Origin: Peptococcaceae bacterium BRH_c23
GTDB lineage: Bacteria > Bacillota_B > Desulfitobacteriia > Desulfitobacteriales > Desulfitobacteriaceae
Reading direction: 5' to 3'
DNA length: 7,115 bases
NCBI GenBank assembly: GCA_000961805.1
Contig: LADV01000047.1
Location: 1 to 7,115 of the forward strand
The notes under the pieces were generated by a model. It searched no databases. It saw nothing but the letters and a program-made list of their open reading frames with translations, and was not told the origin of the DNA. The position numbers and the translations under genes were made by a program. Of this stretch, positions 1-7,115 are shown piece by piece. How positions within the stretch are numbered: the stretch's first letter is position 1; every line of letters begins with the position of its first letter.

Positions 1-1996
<1,996 letters not shown>

Positions 1997-2023
1997 TGAT
2001 ATATTTGAAAGGCGGTCCTTAAT

Positions 2024-2914
2024 ATGGAATATAAGAAGATGTTAAGCAGAATCAAAAGTTTATACTTGGAAAATGCTAATATAATTAAATATTTAAAGGA
2101 TCTTGATAGGAGCAACACTAATTTGATTGAAGACATAATGATAAGTTATGATTTTCAGGCAGGGACGTATTACCAAGAATACAAAAAAGATCCATCATTA
2201 AAAGACAAATATTGCTCATATCTAGCAAATGTTATCAATAATTTTGGTCATTATAAAACTTTATTGGAAGTAGGGGTTGGAGAAGGAACCACATTAGGGC
2301 CATTGCTTCAATGTTTAAATAACAAGCCTGATAAAGCCTATGGATTTGATCTTTCTTGGTCCAGAATAAAATATGCTAATAAATTTCTCGAAGAACTAGG
2401 AATTAGAAATGTTGAATTATTTACAGGAAACTTATTTGCTACTCCACTAAAGGATAATTCGATTGATATAGTTTACACTTCCCATTCGATTGAACCTAAC
2501 GGAGGAAAAGAAAAGGAGGCATTAATTGAGTTATATCGCATAACTAATAAGTATTTAGTTATGCTGGAACCTTCCTATGAATTTGCTTCTATCCAGGCTA
2601 AAGAAAGAATGTTAAGTCACGGGTATGTGACAAAACTATTTTCCACGGCAGTAGAACTTGGTTTCAATGTTATCGAACATAGATTATTTGAAATATCGTC
2701 CAATCCGTTAAATCCGACAGGGTTAACTATTATTAAAAAAGAGTTTAATTCAGAGTCCTTAAATCCTCTATGTTGTCCTTTGACAAAGACAGATCTTATC
2801 CATAGGAATAACGCTTACTTTTCGGAGGAAAGCCTTTTAGCCTATCCGATAATCGATGGCATACCATGTTTGATGGCGGAAAGTGCTATTGTTGCTACCA
2901 AGTTTATAGAATAA
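2024..2914 (+). CDS. Class I SAM-dependent methyltransferase with YcaR/Trm112-like C-terminal tail
   Basis: A 296-aa predicted cytosolic methyltransferase (Methyltransf_11-like) of unknown substrate. Motif I, TLLEVGVGEGT (79-89), binds SAM; GFDLS (107-111) carries the acidic residue expected to hold the ribose; GNLFATPLKDNSIDIVYTSH (135-154) is the next conserved stretch. The last 50 residues look like a YcaR/Trm112-type module: LCCPLTKTDL (249-258), then AYPIIDGIPCLM (273-284), the usual YPxxDGIPxLL ending. Canonical zinc cysteines are mostly missing, leaving Cys250, Cys251 and Cys282. The ATG at 2024 has AAAGGCGG at 2008-2015, 8 nt upstream, and starts 27 bp after pseC, so it is probably in the same operon. 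Codon use is much more AT-rich than pseC: by hand count bases 2041-2100 are 22% G+C, against 55% for 1021-1080 in pseC. That is compatible with separate acquisition. A role in O- or N-methylating the nonulosonic acid or its nucleotide precursor is inferred from position only. Confidence 0.8.
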   Translation: MEYKKMLSRIKSLYLENANIIKYLKDLDRSNTNLIEDIMISYDFQAGTYYQEYKKDPSLKDKYCSYLANVINNFGHYKTLLEVGVGEGTTLGPLLQCLNNKPDKAYGFDLSWSRIKYANKFLEELGIRNVELFTGNLFATPLKDNSIDIVYTSHSIEPNGGKEKEALIELYRITNKYLVMLEPSYEFASIQAKERMLSHGYVTKLFSTAVELGFNVIEHRLFEISSNPLNPTGLTIIKKEFNSESLNPLCCPLTKTDLIHRNNAYFSEESLLAYPIIDGIPCLMAESAIVATKFIE

Positions 2915-3022
2915 GGTTTGTGATTAAAGGGATAAACTGAAAATAAGACTCAATAAGCAAAAAGCCAGTTACTGGAATATCATAGATTGTATCTATTTTA
3001 TAAAGATATTTATGGAGGATTT
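2915..3022. other. 108-bp intergenic gap between the two methyltransferase genes
   Basis: AT-rich spacer, the longest gene-free stretch in the window. It contains a perfect odd palindrome, CCAGT-T-ACTGG (2965-2975), which is too short and lacks the T-run of a terminator. A loose -35/-10-like pair (TTGTGA, 17 bp, AAATAA) starts near 2918, but it is no better than expected in AT-rich DNA. I see no RNA gene or reading frame here. Confidence 0.4.
3014..3018 (+). promoter_or_regulatory. Shine-Dalgarno GGAGG fixing the methylase start
   Basis: GGAGG lies four bases before the ATG at 3023. It supports that start over the in-frame TTG at 2987, which would add 12 residues and has no comparable ribosome binding site. 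Confidence 0.65.
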
Positions 3023-3646
3023 ATGAAAAAATACAAAACTGAGCAGGAAAGATTTTGGGCTGGTCAATTTGGTGACGAGTATATTAAGAGAAACGACAAC
3101 GAAGCAATAATCGCCAGTAATATTGCCATGTTTTCTAAAATACTGGATGGCATTAAAAATGTTGAGTCAGTGATCGAGTTTGGAGCTAATATCGGCTTAA
3201 ATTTGATAGCCGTAAAAAGTCTTCTTCCTAATACTGAAATCTCTGCTATTGAAATTAATCAAAAGGCAGTCTTAGAGTTGCAGCAACTAAGTGAGAAAAT
3301 AACGATCTATCATAAATCAATACTCGATTTCATACCTGAATATAAACGGGATTTTGTATTGATTAAAGGTGTGTTAATTCATTTAGACCCAAACTGTCTT
3401 CAAGATGTATACGATAAACTTTATCAAACAAGCAATCGTTATATCTGTATTGCAGAATATTATAATCCAGTTCCTGTAGAAATTTCGTATCGAGGACATG
3501 AGGGGAAACTTTTTAAAAGGGATTATGCTGGGGAAATGCTCGAAAAATTCAAGGATTTAAGTTTAATAAAATACGGGTTTGCCTATCATAGAGATCCTTC
3601 ATTTCCTCAAGATGATCTAACTTGGTTTCTATTTGAGAAAAAGTGA
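3023..3646 (+). CDS. Pseudaminic acid biosynthesis-associated methylase
   Basis: A 207-aa class I SAM-dependent methyltransferase that matches, as I recall the family, the 'pseudaminic acid biosynthesis-associated methylase' group (TIGR03587-type), found within Pse clusters. The opening KTEQERFWAGQFGDEYIKRN (5-24) is a family hallmark. Motif I is VIEFGANIGLN (50-60), followed by the acidic SAM-binding segment AIEIN (75-79), GVLIHLDP (116-123), EYYNPVPVE (145-153), RGHEGKLFKRD (157-167) and the ending FPQDDLTWFLFEKK. Length and end points agree with the family. It is separated from the preceding methyltransferase by 108 bp and from the next gene by 64 bp, with no terminator in either gap. Its exact acceptor has not been shown to my knowledge; a methylated nonulosonic acid or precursor is the usual guess. 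Family membership is strong, function is inferred. Confidence 0.88.
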   Translation: MKKYKTEQERFWAGQFGDEYIKRNDNEAIIASNIAMFSKILDGIKNVESVIEFGANIGLNLIAVKSLLPNTEISAIEINQKAVLELQQLSEKITIYHKSILDFIPEYKRDFVLIKGVLIHLDPNCLQDVYDKLYQTSNRYICIAEYYNPVPVEISYRGHEGKLFKRDYAGEMLEKFKDLSLIKYGFAYHRDPSFPQDDLTWFLFEKK

Positions 3647-3696
3647 CTTATATGCTTTTTGGTTCATTCTGATTTTAATTAAAACATGTTGTTTTT

Positions 3697-3702
3697 GGGG
3701 AG
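3697..3702 (+). promoter_or_regulatory. Shine-Dalgarno GGGGAG for the SpsF-type gene
   Basis: GGGGAG sits eight bases upstream of the ATG at 3711. This marks 3711 as the true start and argues against the longer reading frame opening with TTG at 3633, inside the previous gene. Confidence 0.6.
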
Positions 3703-3710
3703 TTTTGAAT

Positions 3711-4690
3711 ATGAGTTCTAAGATGAAGGTTGGAATTATCGTCCAGGCTCGGATGACGTCAACACGGTTACCAGGAAAAGTGCTTAGGCCTGTGCTGGGT
3801 AAGCCACTTTTAGAATATCAGATAGAACGGCTTCAGCGGGTTCGTCGCGCGGATGAACTTATTATCGCAACAACGACCAAGGACACGGATCAGCCGATTG
3901 TCGATTTAGCTGAACGGTTGGGAATTAAGGTCTTTCGAGGATCAGAAGAGGATGTACTATCACGCTATTTCTATGCGGCTCAGGAAAATGATTTAGATGT
4001 CGTTGTTCGTATCACTTCAGATTGCCCACTCATTGATCCGGTGGTGATTGACCGCGTTATTAGTGCATTTCTAGATAAAACGGTCAACAGTGACTATGTT
4101 TCGAATTGCTTGACCAGAACGTTTCCCAGGGGGATGGAAACCGAGGTCTTCCCGTTCGGTCTCCTAGAAACGGTCCAGAAGAGGATGTACTATCACGGTA
4201 TTTCTATGCGGCTCAGGAAAATGATTTAGATGTCGTTGTTCGTATCACTTCAGATTGCCCACTCATTGATCCGGTGGTGATTGACCGCGTTATTAGTGCA
4301 TTTCTAGATAAAACGGTCAACAGTGACTATGTTTCGAATTGCTTGACCAGAACGTTTCCCAGGGGGATGGAAACCGAGGTCTTCCCGTTCGGTCTCCTAG
4401 AAACGGTATATCGGGAAGCGATTGAGAAGCCATGCCGTGAACACGTCACCCCGTATATTTATGAAGATTGCCAGAGATTTAGCCTATTGAACGTTGCCTT
4501 TCAGCGTGATGAAAGCCAACAACGGTGGACGGTGGACACTCCAGAGGATTTTGAACTGATAGAGCGAATTATTGCAACACTCTATCCGATCAATCCCTTA
4601 TTCGAATTGGAAGATGTCTTGGCTCTAATGAGCGCTAATCCAAACTGGTTAGAGATCAATTCTCACATCGAACAGAAGAAGGTACGCTAA
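3711..4690 (+). pseudogene. SpsF-type cytidylyltransferase (probable CMP-pseudaminate synthetase), frameshifted by a tandem duplication
   Basis: Member of the CTP_transf_3 / spore coat polysaccharide SpsF family, which in Pse clusters is the likely enzyme for activating the nonulosonic acid with CTP. The N-terminal half is convincing: VGIIVQARMTSTRLPGKVL (7-25) is the nucleotide-binding loop, followed by FRGSEEDVLSRYFYAA (75-90) and RITSDCPLIDP (100-110). After Val155 a second copy of an internal 232-bp segment begins out of frame, adding 17 unrelated residues to a TAG at 4227-4229, for a 172-aa product. The rest of the protein, including the conserved RWTVDTPEDFELI, is encoded in another frame running to the TAA ending at 4690. 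Deleting one 233-bp unit gives a continuous 248-aa protein, a normal family length. As written, the gene lacks its C-terminal catalytic and dimer region in the translated product. It could be a true null, a reversible duplication or an assembly error. The pathway would need another CMP-sugar synthetase if this copy is dead. Confidence 0.85.
3943..4407 (+). repeat. 233-bp-period tandem direct duplication inside the SpsF-type gene
   Basis: Copy 1 spans 3943-4174 and copy 2 spans 4176-4407, with the single base C4175 between them. I aligned them by eye: the 232 positions agree except C3965 versus G4198, which is synonymous (CGC/CGG, Arg) in the gene's own frame. The period of 233 is not a multiple of three, so the duplication frameshifts the gene. 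Both boundaries are sharp: before copy 1 the sequence reads GGAT, before copy 2 it reads GGTC; after copy 1 comes CCAG, after copy 2 comes ATAT. No inverted repeats, target-site duplication or transposase are present, so this is not an insertion sequence. Confidence 0.95.
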
Positions 4691-4718
4691 ATCGATCATC
4701 TCATGAGAAAAAGAGCTG

Positions 4719-5828
4719 ATGAAATTGTTAATACTTATTCGTGCAGATGCTTCACAATCGATTGGTAGCGGCCATATCATGCGCTGTCTGACGTTCGCAG
4801 AACGACTATTAGTACGGGGTGGAGAAGTAGTTTTCGTATGCAGGGATCTCCCTGGCAACCTGTCTGAATATATTAGAAGTCAGGGTTTTGAGGTGCATCT
4901 TCTTCCCTTGGATGAAGCCTGTGACTTAGCCTTGAGAAGACCAGAGCAAGTATGGTCGAAAACCAGGTCAGAAGCAGATGCAGAGCAGACGATGGGAGTT
5001 CTAAAGAAGTATGGGAGAAGGATTGACTGGTTAATCGTCGATCATTATGGTATTGATCATCATTGGCAATCGCTTTTGAGGGGGGGAGTAGGCCATACCC
5101 TGGTGATTGATGATTTGGCCAATCGGCGTCATGACTGTGATGTCCTATTGGATCAGAATTACTATCACAATGCGGCGGATCGTTATCACGGATTGGTTCC
5201 TAAGGACTGCTCTTTATTTCTTGGGCCCCAATACCTTTTATTAAGAAACGAATTTTACAAAGCTCGGGAAGACATGAAAATCAGGACGGGCGAGGTTTAC
5301 AACATCTTGGTGTTTTATGGGGGAGCGGACGCGACGAATGAGACTGAAAAGTGTCTAACCGGATTAATGGATTATCTAGGCTCAACGATAGAAATTCATG
5401 TGGTAACCGGTCAGTCTAATCCAAACAAAGATAGAATTAAGGACATTTGCACTTCAAGGCGGAACCTATATTATCATTGTCAAGTTTCAAATATCGCTGA
5501 ACTTATGAACAATGCAGACCTAGCCTTTGGAGCGGGGGGCGCTACCACTTGGGAGAGATGTTTTCTGGGTCTACCTTCCGTCGTGACGGTAACAGCGGAA
5601 AACCAAATGGAAACAACTCAGGCAGTGTCTGAACTGGGCGCAATCTGGAATCTTGGCTGGTACGAGAAGGTCAATGTCAACGCGTTAGTTAAAGTTGCAG
5701 AGAGATTTTTAATGGAACCCAATAAATTAGAAGGCATGCAAAAGAAGGCTCTTGATTTAGTGGGAGTTAGAGGTTCCTCAGGCATAGAGCAGTTGGTCGA
5801 GGCCATATCTCAGAGAAGAGTGAACTAA
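4719..5828 (+). CDS. pseG: PseG, UDP-2,4-diacetamido-2,4,6-trideoxy-beta-L-altropyranose hydrolase
   Basis: Cleaves UDP from the fully acylated UDP-altrose derivative to release the free sugar that PseI condenses with phosphoenolpyruvate. The fold is a two-domain glycosyltransferase-like (GT-B, MurG-related) hydrolase; 369 aa fits PseG. N-terminal domain: RADASQSIGSGHIMRC (8-23), with His19 at the position of the catalytic histidine described for Campylobacter PseG, then VDHYGID (107-113), DDLANRRHDCD (131-141) and LLDQNY (143-148). C-terminal nucleotide-binding domain: VFYGGAD (198-204), GAGGATTWER (271-280) and TVTAENQ (290-296), which contact the UDP moiety in relatives. It starts 28 bp after the SpsF-type gene. 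The ribosome binding site is weak (AAAGAGC at 4710-4716, very close to the ATG), so expression may depend on translation arriving from upstream; the premature stop in the preceding gene could therefore lower it. Assignment is firm. Confidence 0.93.
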   Translation: MKLLILIRADASQSIGSGHIMRCLTFAERLLVRGGEVVFVCRDLPGNLSEYIRSQGFEVHLLPLDEACDLALRRPEQVWSKTRSEADAEQTMGVLKKYGRRIDWLIVDHYGIDHHWQSLLRGGVGHTLVIDDLANRRHDCDVLLDQNYYHNAADRYHGLVPKDCSLFLGPQYLLLRNEFYKAREDMKIRTGEVYNILVFYGGADATNETEKCLTGLMDYLGSTIEIHVVTGQSNPNKDRIKDICTSRRNLYYHCQVSNIAELMNNADLAFGAGGATTWERCFLGLPSVVTVTAENQMETTQAVSELGAIWNLGWYEKVNVNALVKVAERFLMEPNKLEGMQKKALDLVGVRGSSGIEQLVEAISQRRVN

Positions 5829-5872
5829 AGCATCGTGAATTTAATTGTTGAGCATAATTATCGATTGCGATC

Positions 5873-5880
5873 AAGGAGGT
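5873..5880 (+). promoter_or_regulatory. Strong Shine-Dalgarno AAGGAGGT of pseH
   Basis: A full-length anti-16S match eight bases before the ATG at 5889, clearly the strongest ribosome binding site in the window. It lies in a 60-bp gap after pseG, suggesting that pseH is translated independently rather than by coupling. Confidence 0.8.
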
Positions 5881-5888
5881 AGGTACAG

Positions 5889-6440
5889 ATGCTCAAACTG
5901 GTTGAAATTGAAGAATCAGATCTAGAAACACTGATGCACTGGCGAATGCTACCTGAGGTAACAAACTATATGTTCACCGAACCTCAGTTAACTATGGAAA
6001 TGCAAAACAAATGGTTTGATGCCATTAGTCATGATCCAACCTGTAGATACTGGATCGTTAAACTTGAAAATACGAAGATCGGGAGCGTCTACCTAACAAC
6101 TATCGATTTTCAAAACAGTCGGTGTTCGTGGGGATACTATATTGATCCCTCAATAAGAGGTCGTGGTTATGGAAAACTTTTAGAGTACAATATCTTTGAT
6201 TTTGTTTTCAATGAATTGGGATTAAATAAGCTAACGAGCGAGGTTCTGGCCTTTAACGAAAGAGTCGTTAAACTCAAAGCAAAGTGCGGCTCCCAAATTG
6301 AAGGAGTATTGAGAGAGCATATAAAAAAAGGAAACACATATCACGATGTTGTGGTCATGGGGATTTTAAGAGATGAGTGGCTGGAGCGCAGAACTAAGAT
6401 CGATTACAATAAGATTCACATAGAATGCAGTAGTAACTGA
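5889..6440 (+). CDS. pseH: PseH, UDP-4-amino-4,6-dideoxy-N-acetyl-beta-L-altrosamine N-acetyltransferase
   Basis: GNAT-family acetyltransferase (183 aa) that uses acetyl-CoA to acetylate the 4-amino group made by PseC, giving the diacetamido sugar that PseG hydrolyses. The opening LVEIEESDLETLMHWRMLPE (4-23) is typical of PseH/RimJ-like sugar acetyltransferases, with the WR..PEV.NYM stretch next. The central WGYYIDPSIRGRGYGKLL (81-98) contains the acetyl-CoA pyrophosphate-binding loop RGRGYG (90-95). The C-terminal region has the usual LNKLTSEVLAFN and GSQIEGVLREHI segments. The start is fixed by the strong AAGGAGGT. It is followed after 22 bp by a formyltransferase gene that may act on the same amine. 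A generic RimJ-like acetyltransferase is the alternative; position in the cluster makes PseH much more likely. Confidence 0.9.
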   Translation: MLKLVEIEESDLETLMHWRMLPEVTNYMFTEPQLTMEMQNKWFDAISHDPTCRYWIVKLENTKIGSVYLTTIDFQNSRCSWGYYIDPSIRGRGYGKLLEYNIFDFVFNELGLNKLTSEVLAFNERVVKLKAKCGSQIEGVLREHIKKGNTYHDVVVMGILRDEWLERRTKIDYNKIHIECSSN

Positions 6441-6462
6441 ATTCGAAAGTGGGAATGTTATT

Positions 6463-7115
6463 ATGCCTTATGTCATAGCTGCAAGCCGACCTGGATATGA
6501 GCAGATTACTCATCAGATAGCTCAGCTCACGGGTGACGAATGTCATTTGATCGATAAGCAAGAGAACTTAAATTTGAACGTGTTAAGAGAACTTAATCCG
6601 ACTTACGTGTTTCTTCCACATTGGTCTTATATAGTTCCTAAAGACGTGTATGAAGCCTATGAATGCATCATATTTCATATGACAGATTTGCCATTTGGTA
6701 GAGGGGGAAGCCCACTGCAAAACTTGATATCGAGGGGGATCTATGAGACTAAAGTTTCGGCTCTTCGATGTAGTGAAGGCATAGATACCGGACCAATCTA
6801 TGTCAAGCGAAATCTTTCCTTATACGGATCTGCGGAGGAAATATATCTCAGAGCAGCCAAAATTATTAAAGAAATGATCTTTTTTATTATAGAAAATTCA
6901 CCGCTTCCTAGAGGACAAGAAGGTGAAGTCGTTCATTTTAAGAGACGCCATCCAGAAGAAAGTAATATTGACGAGCTCGAAAGCTTAGAGAAAGTCTGTG
7001 ATTATATACGAATGCTTGATGCAGAAGGATATCCCTACGCATTCTTTGAGACAAAGCACCTGCGAATGGAATTTCGAAGAGCATCCTTGAAACAAGATTG
7101 TATTCACGCGGATGT
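6463..7115 (+). CDS. pseJ: PseJ-like sugar N-formyltransferase, 3'-truncated
   Basis: The frame starts at an ATG nine bases after AAGTGGG (6447-6453) and stays open to the right edge, giving 217 visible residues. It resembles the formyltransferase family that includes methionyl-tRNA formyltransferase and the Pse-cluster enzyme PseJ, which transfers a formyl group from N10-formyltetrahydrofolate to the amino sugar. Visible signatures: FLPHWSYIVP (50-59), FHMTDLPFGRGGSPLQNLI (71-89), EGIDTGPIYVK (105-115), PRGQEGEVVHFKRR (149-162) and IRMLDAEGYPYAFF (182-195), the last two belonging to the C-terminal domain. His72 and Asp108 align with the catalytic His and Asp of the family, but the usual Asn two residues before His is Ile70. 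It begins 22 bp after pseH, so it is in the same operon. Family call is strong; PseJ rather than a formyltransferase for another amino sugar is inferred from context. Confidence 0.85.
   Translation, partial: MPYVIAASRPGYEQITHQIAQLTGDECHLIDKQENLNLNVLRELNPTYVFLPHWSYIVPKDVYEAYECIIFHMTDLPFGRGGSPLQNLISRGIYETKVSALRCSEGIDTGPIYVKRNLSLYGSAEEIYLRAAKIIKEMIFFIIENSPLPRGQEGEVVHFKRRHPEESNIDELESLEKVCDYIRMLDAEGYPYAFFETKHLRMEFRRASLKQDCIHAD

Noticed and set aside
2918..2946. Promoter TTGTGA-17-AAATAA before the Pse methylase
   Set aside because: Poor match at the -10 element in very AT-rich DNA; not supportable without transcription data.
2965..2975. Palindrome CCAGT-T-ACTGG as a terminator or operator
   Set aside because: Five-base arms, no following T-run, single occurrence; it is expected by chance and genes on both sides appear to belong together.
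2987..3022. Upstream TTG start adding 12 residues to the Pse methylase
   Set aside because: The ATG at 3023 has GGAGG just upstream and its protein starts exactly like the family.
3633..3710. A hydrophobic N-terminal extension of the SpsF-type protein (FWFILILIKTCCFWG), suggesting a membrane anchor
   Set aside because: It overlaps the previous gene, starts with TTG without a ribosome binding site, and the family begins near VGIIVQARM. The ATG at 3711 has GGGGAG at good spacing.
4170..4230. Programmed ribosomal frameshifting to rejoin the two halves of the split gene
   Set aside because: I see no slippery heptamer, and a frameshifted product would carry 77 duplicated residues in the middle of a compact nucleotidyltransferase fold, so it would be unlikely to work.
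3943..4407. Insertion sequence or other mobile element as cause of the gene disruption
   Set aside because: The inserted material is a copy of the gene itself with no transposase, terminal inverted repeats or target-site duplication.
4106..4690. A separate 194-aa gene starting with TTG at 4106
   Set aside because: Its first 23 residues are copy 1 read out of frame, there is no Shine-Dalgarno, and the rest continues the SpsF-type protein. It is the 3' part of the frameshifted gene.

Overview
The window reads as an internal piece of a pseudaminic acid (Pse) or closely related nonulosonic acid biosynthesis cluster, with all genes on the + strand. Protein flavour, the strong AAGGAGGT-type ribosome binding site, moderate-to-low G+C and the use of an SpsF-type nucleotidyltransferase point to a Firmicute. 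A spore-forming clostridial group such as Desulfosporosinus/Desulfitobacterium is my best guess from memory of similar proteins; I have no database result. In such bacteria the pathway usually supplies sugar for flagellin glycosylation or surface and spore-coat polysaccharide. No flagellin or glycosyltransferase is visible here to choose between these.

Layout: bases 1-800 hold the 3' part of pseB (dehydratase/epimerase), overlapping pseC (aminotransferase, 797-1996) by ATGA. Two SAM-dependent methyltransferases follow. The first (2024-2914) is AT-rich with a YcaR/Trm112-like C-terminal tail. The second (3023-3646) matches the 'pseudaminic acid biosynthesis-associated methylase' family. Next comes an SpsF-type cytidylyltransferase gene (3711-4690) broken by a 233-bp tandem duplication. 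Then come pseG (UDP-sugar hydrolase, 4719-5828), pseH (GNAT N-acetyltransferase, 5889-6440) and the 5' part of a PseJ-like sugar N-formyltransferase (6463 to the right edge).

Pathway logic: PseB and PseC turn UDP-GlcNAc into UDP-4-amino-4,6-dideoxy-L-AltNAc. PseH acetylates, or PseJ formylates, the new 4-amino group. PseG removes UDP. The synthase PseI is not in the window and probably lies beyond an edge. The SpsF-type enzyme is expected to activate the nonulosonic acid with CTP. The methyltransferases are candidate tailoring enzymes.

The most notable point is the duplication inside the cytidylyltransferase gene. Two 232-bp copies, separated by one base and differing at one synonymous base, shift the frame and cut the product to 172 aa. 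Removing one unit restores a 248-aa protein. It may be a genuine pseudogene, a reversible on/off duplication or an assembly error. The sequence at the junction hints that a second allele is involved. The longest gap without a gene is 108 bp (2915-3022); I found no RNA gene, CRISPR array, insertion sequence or convincing terminator.
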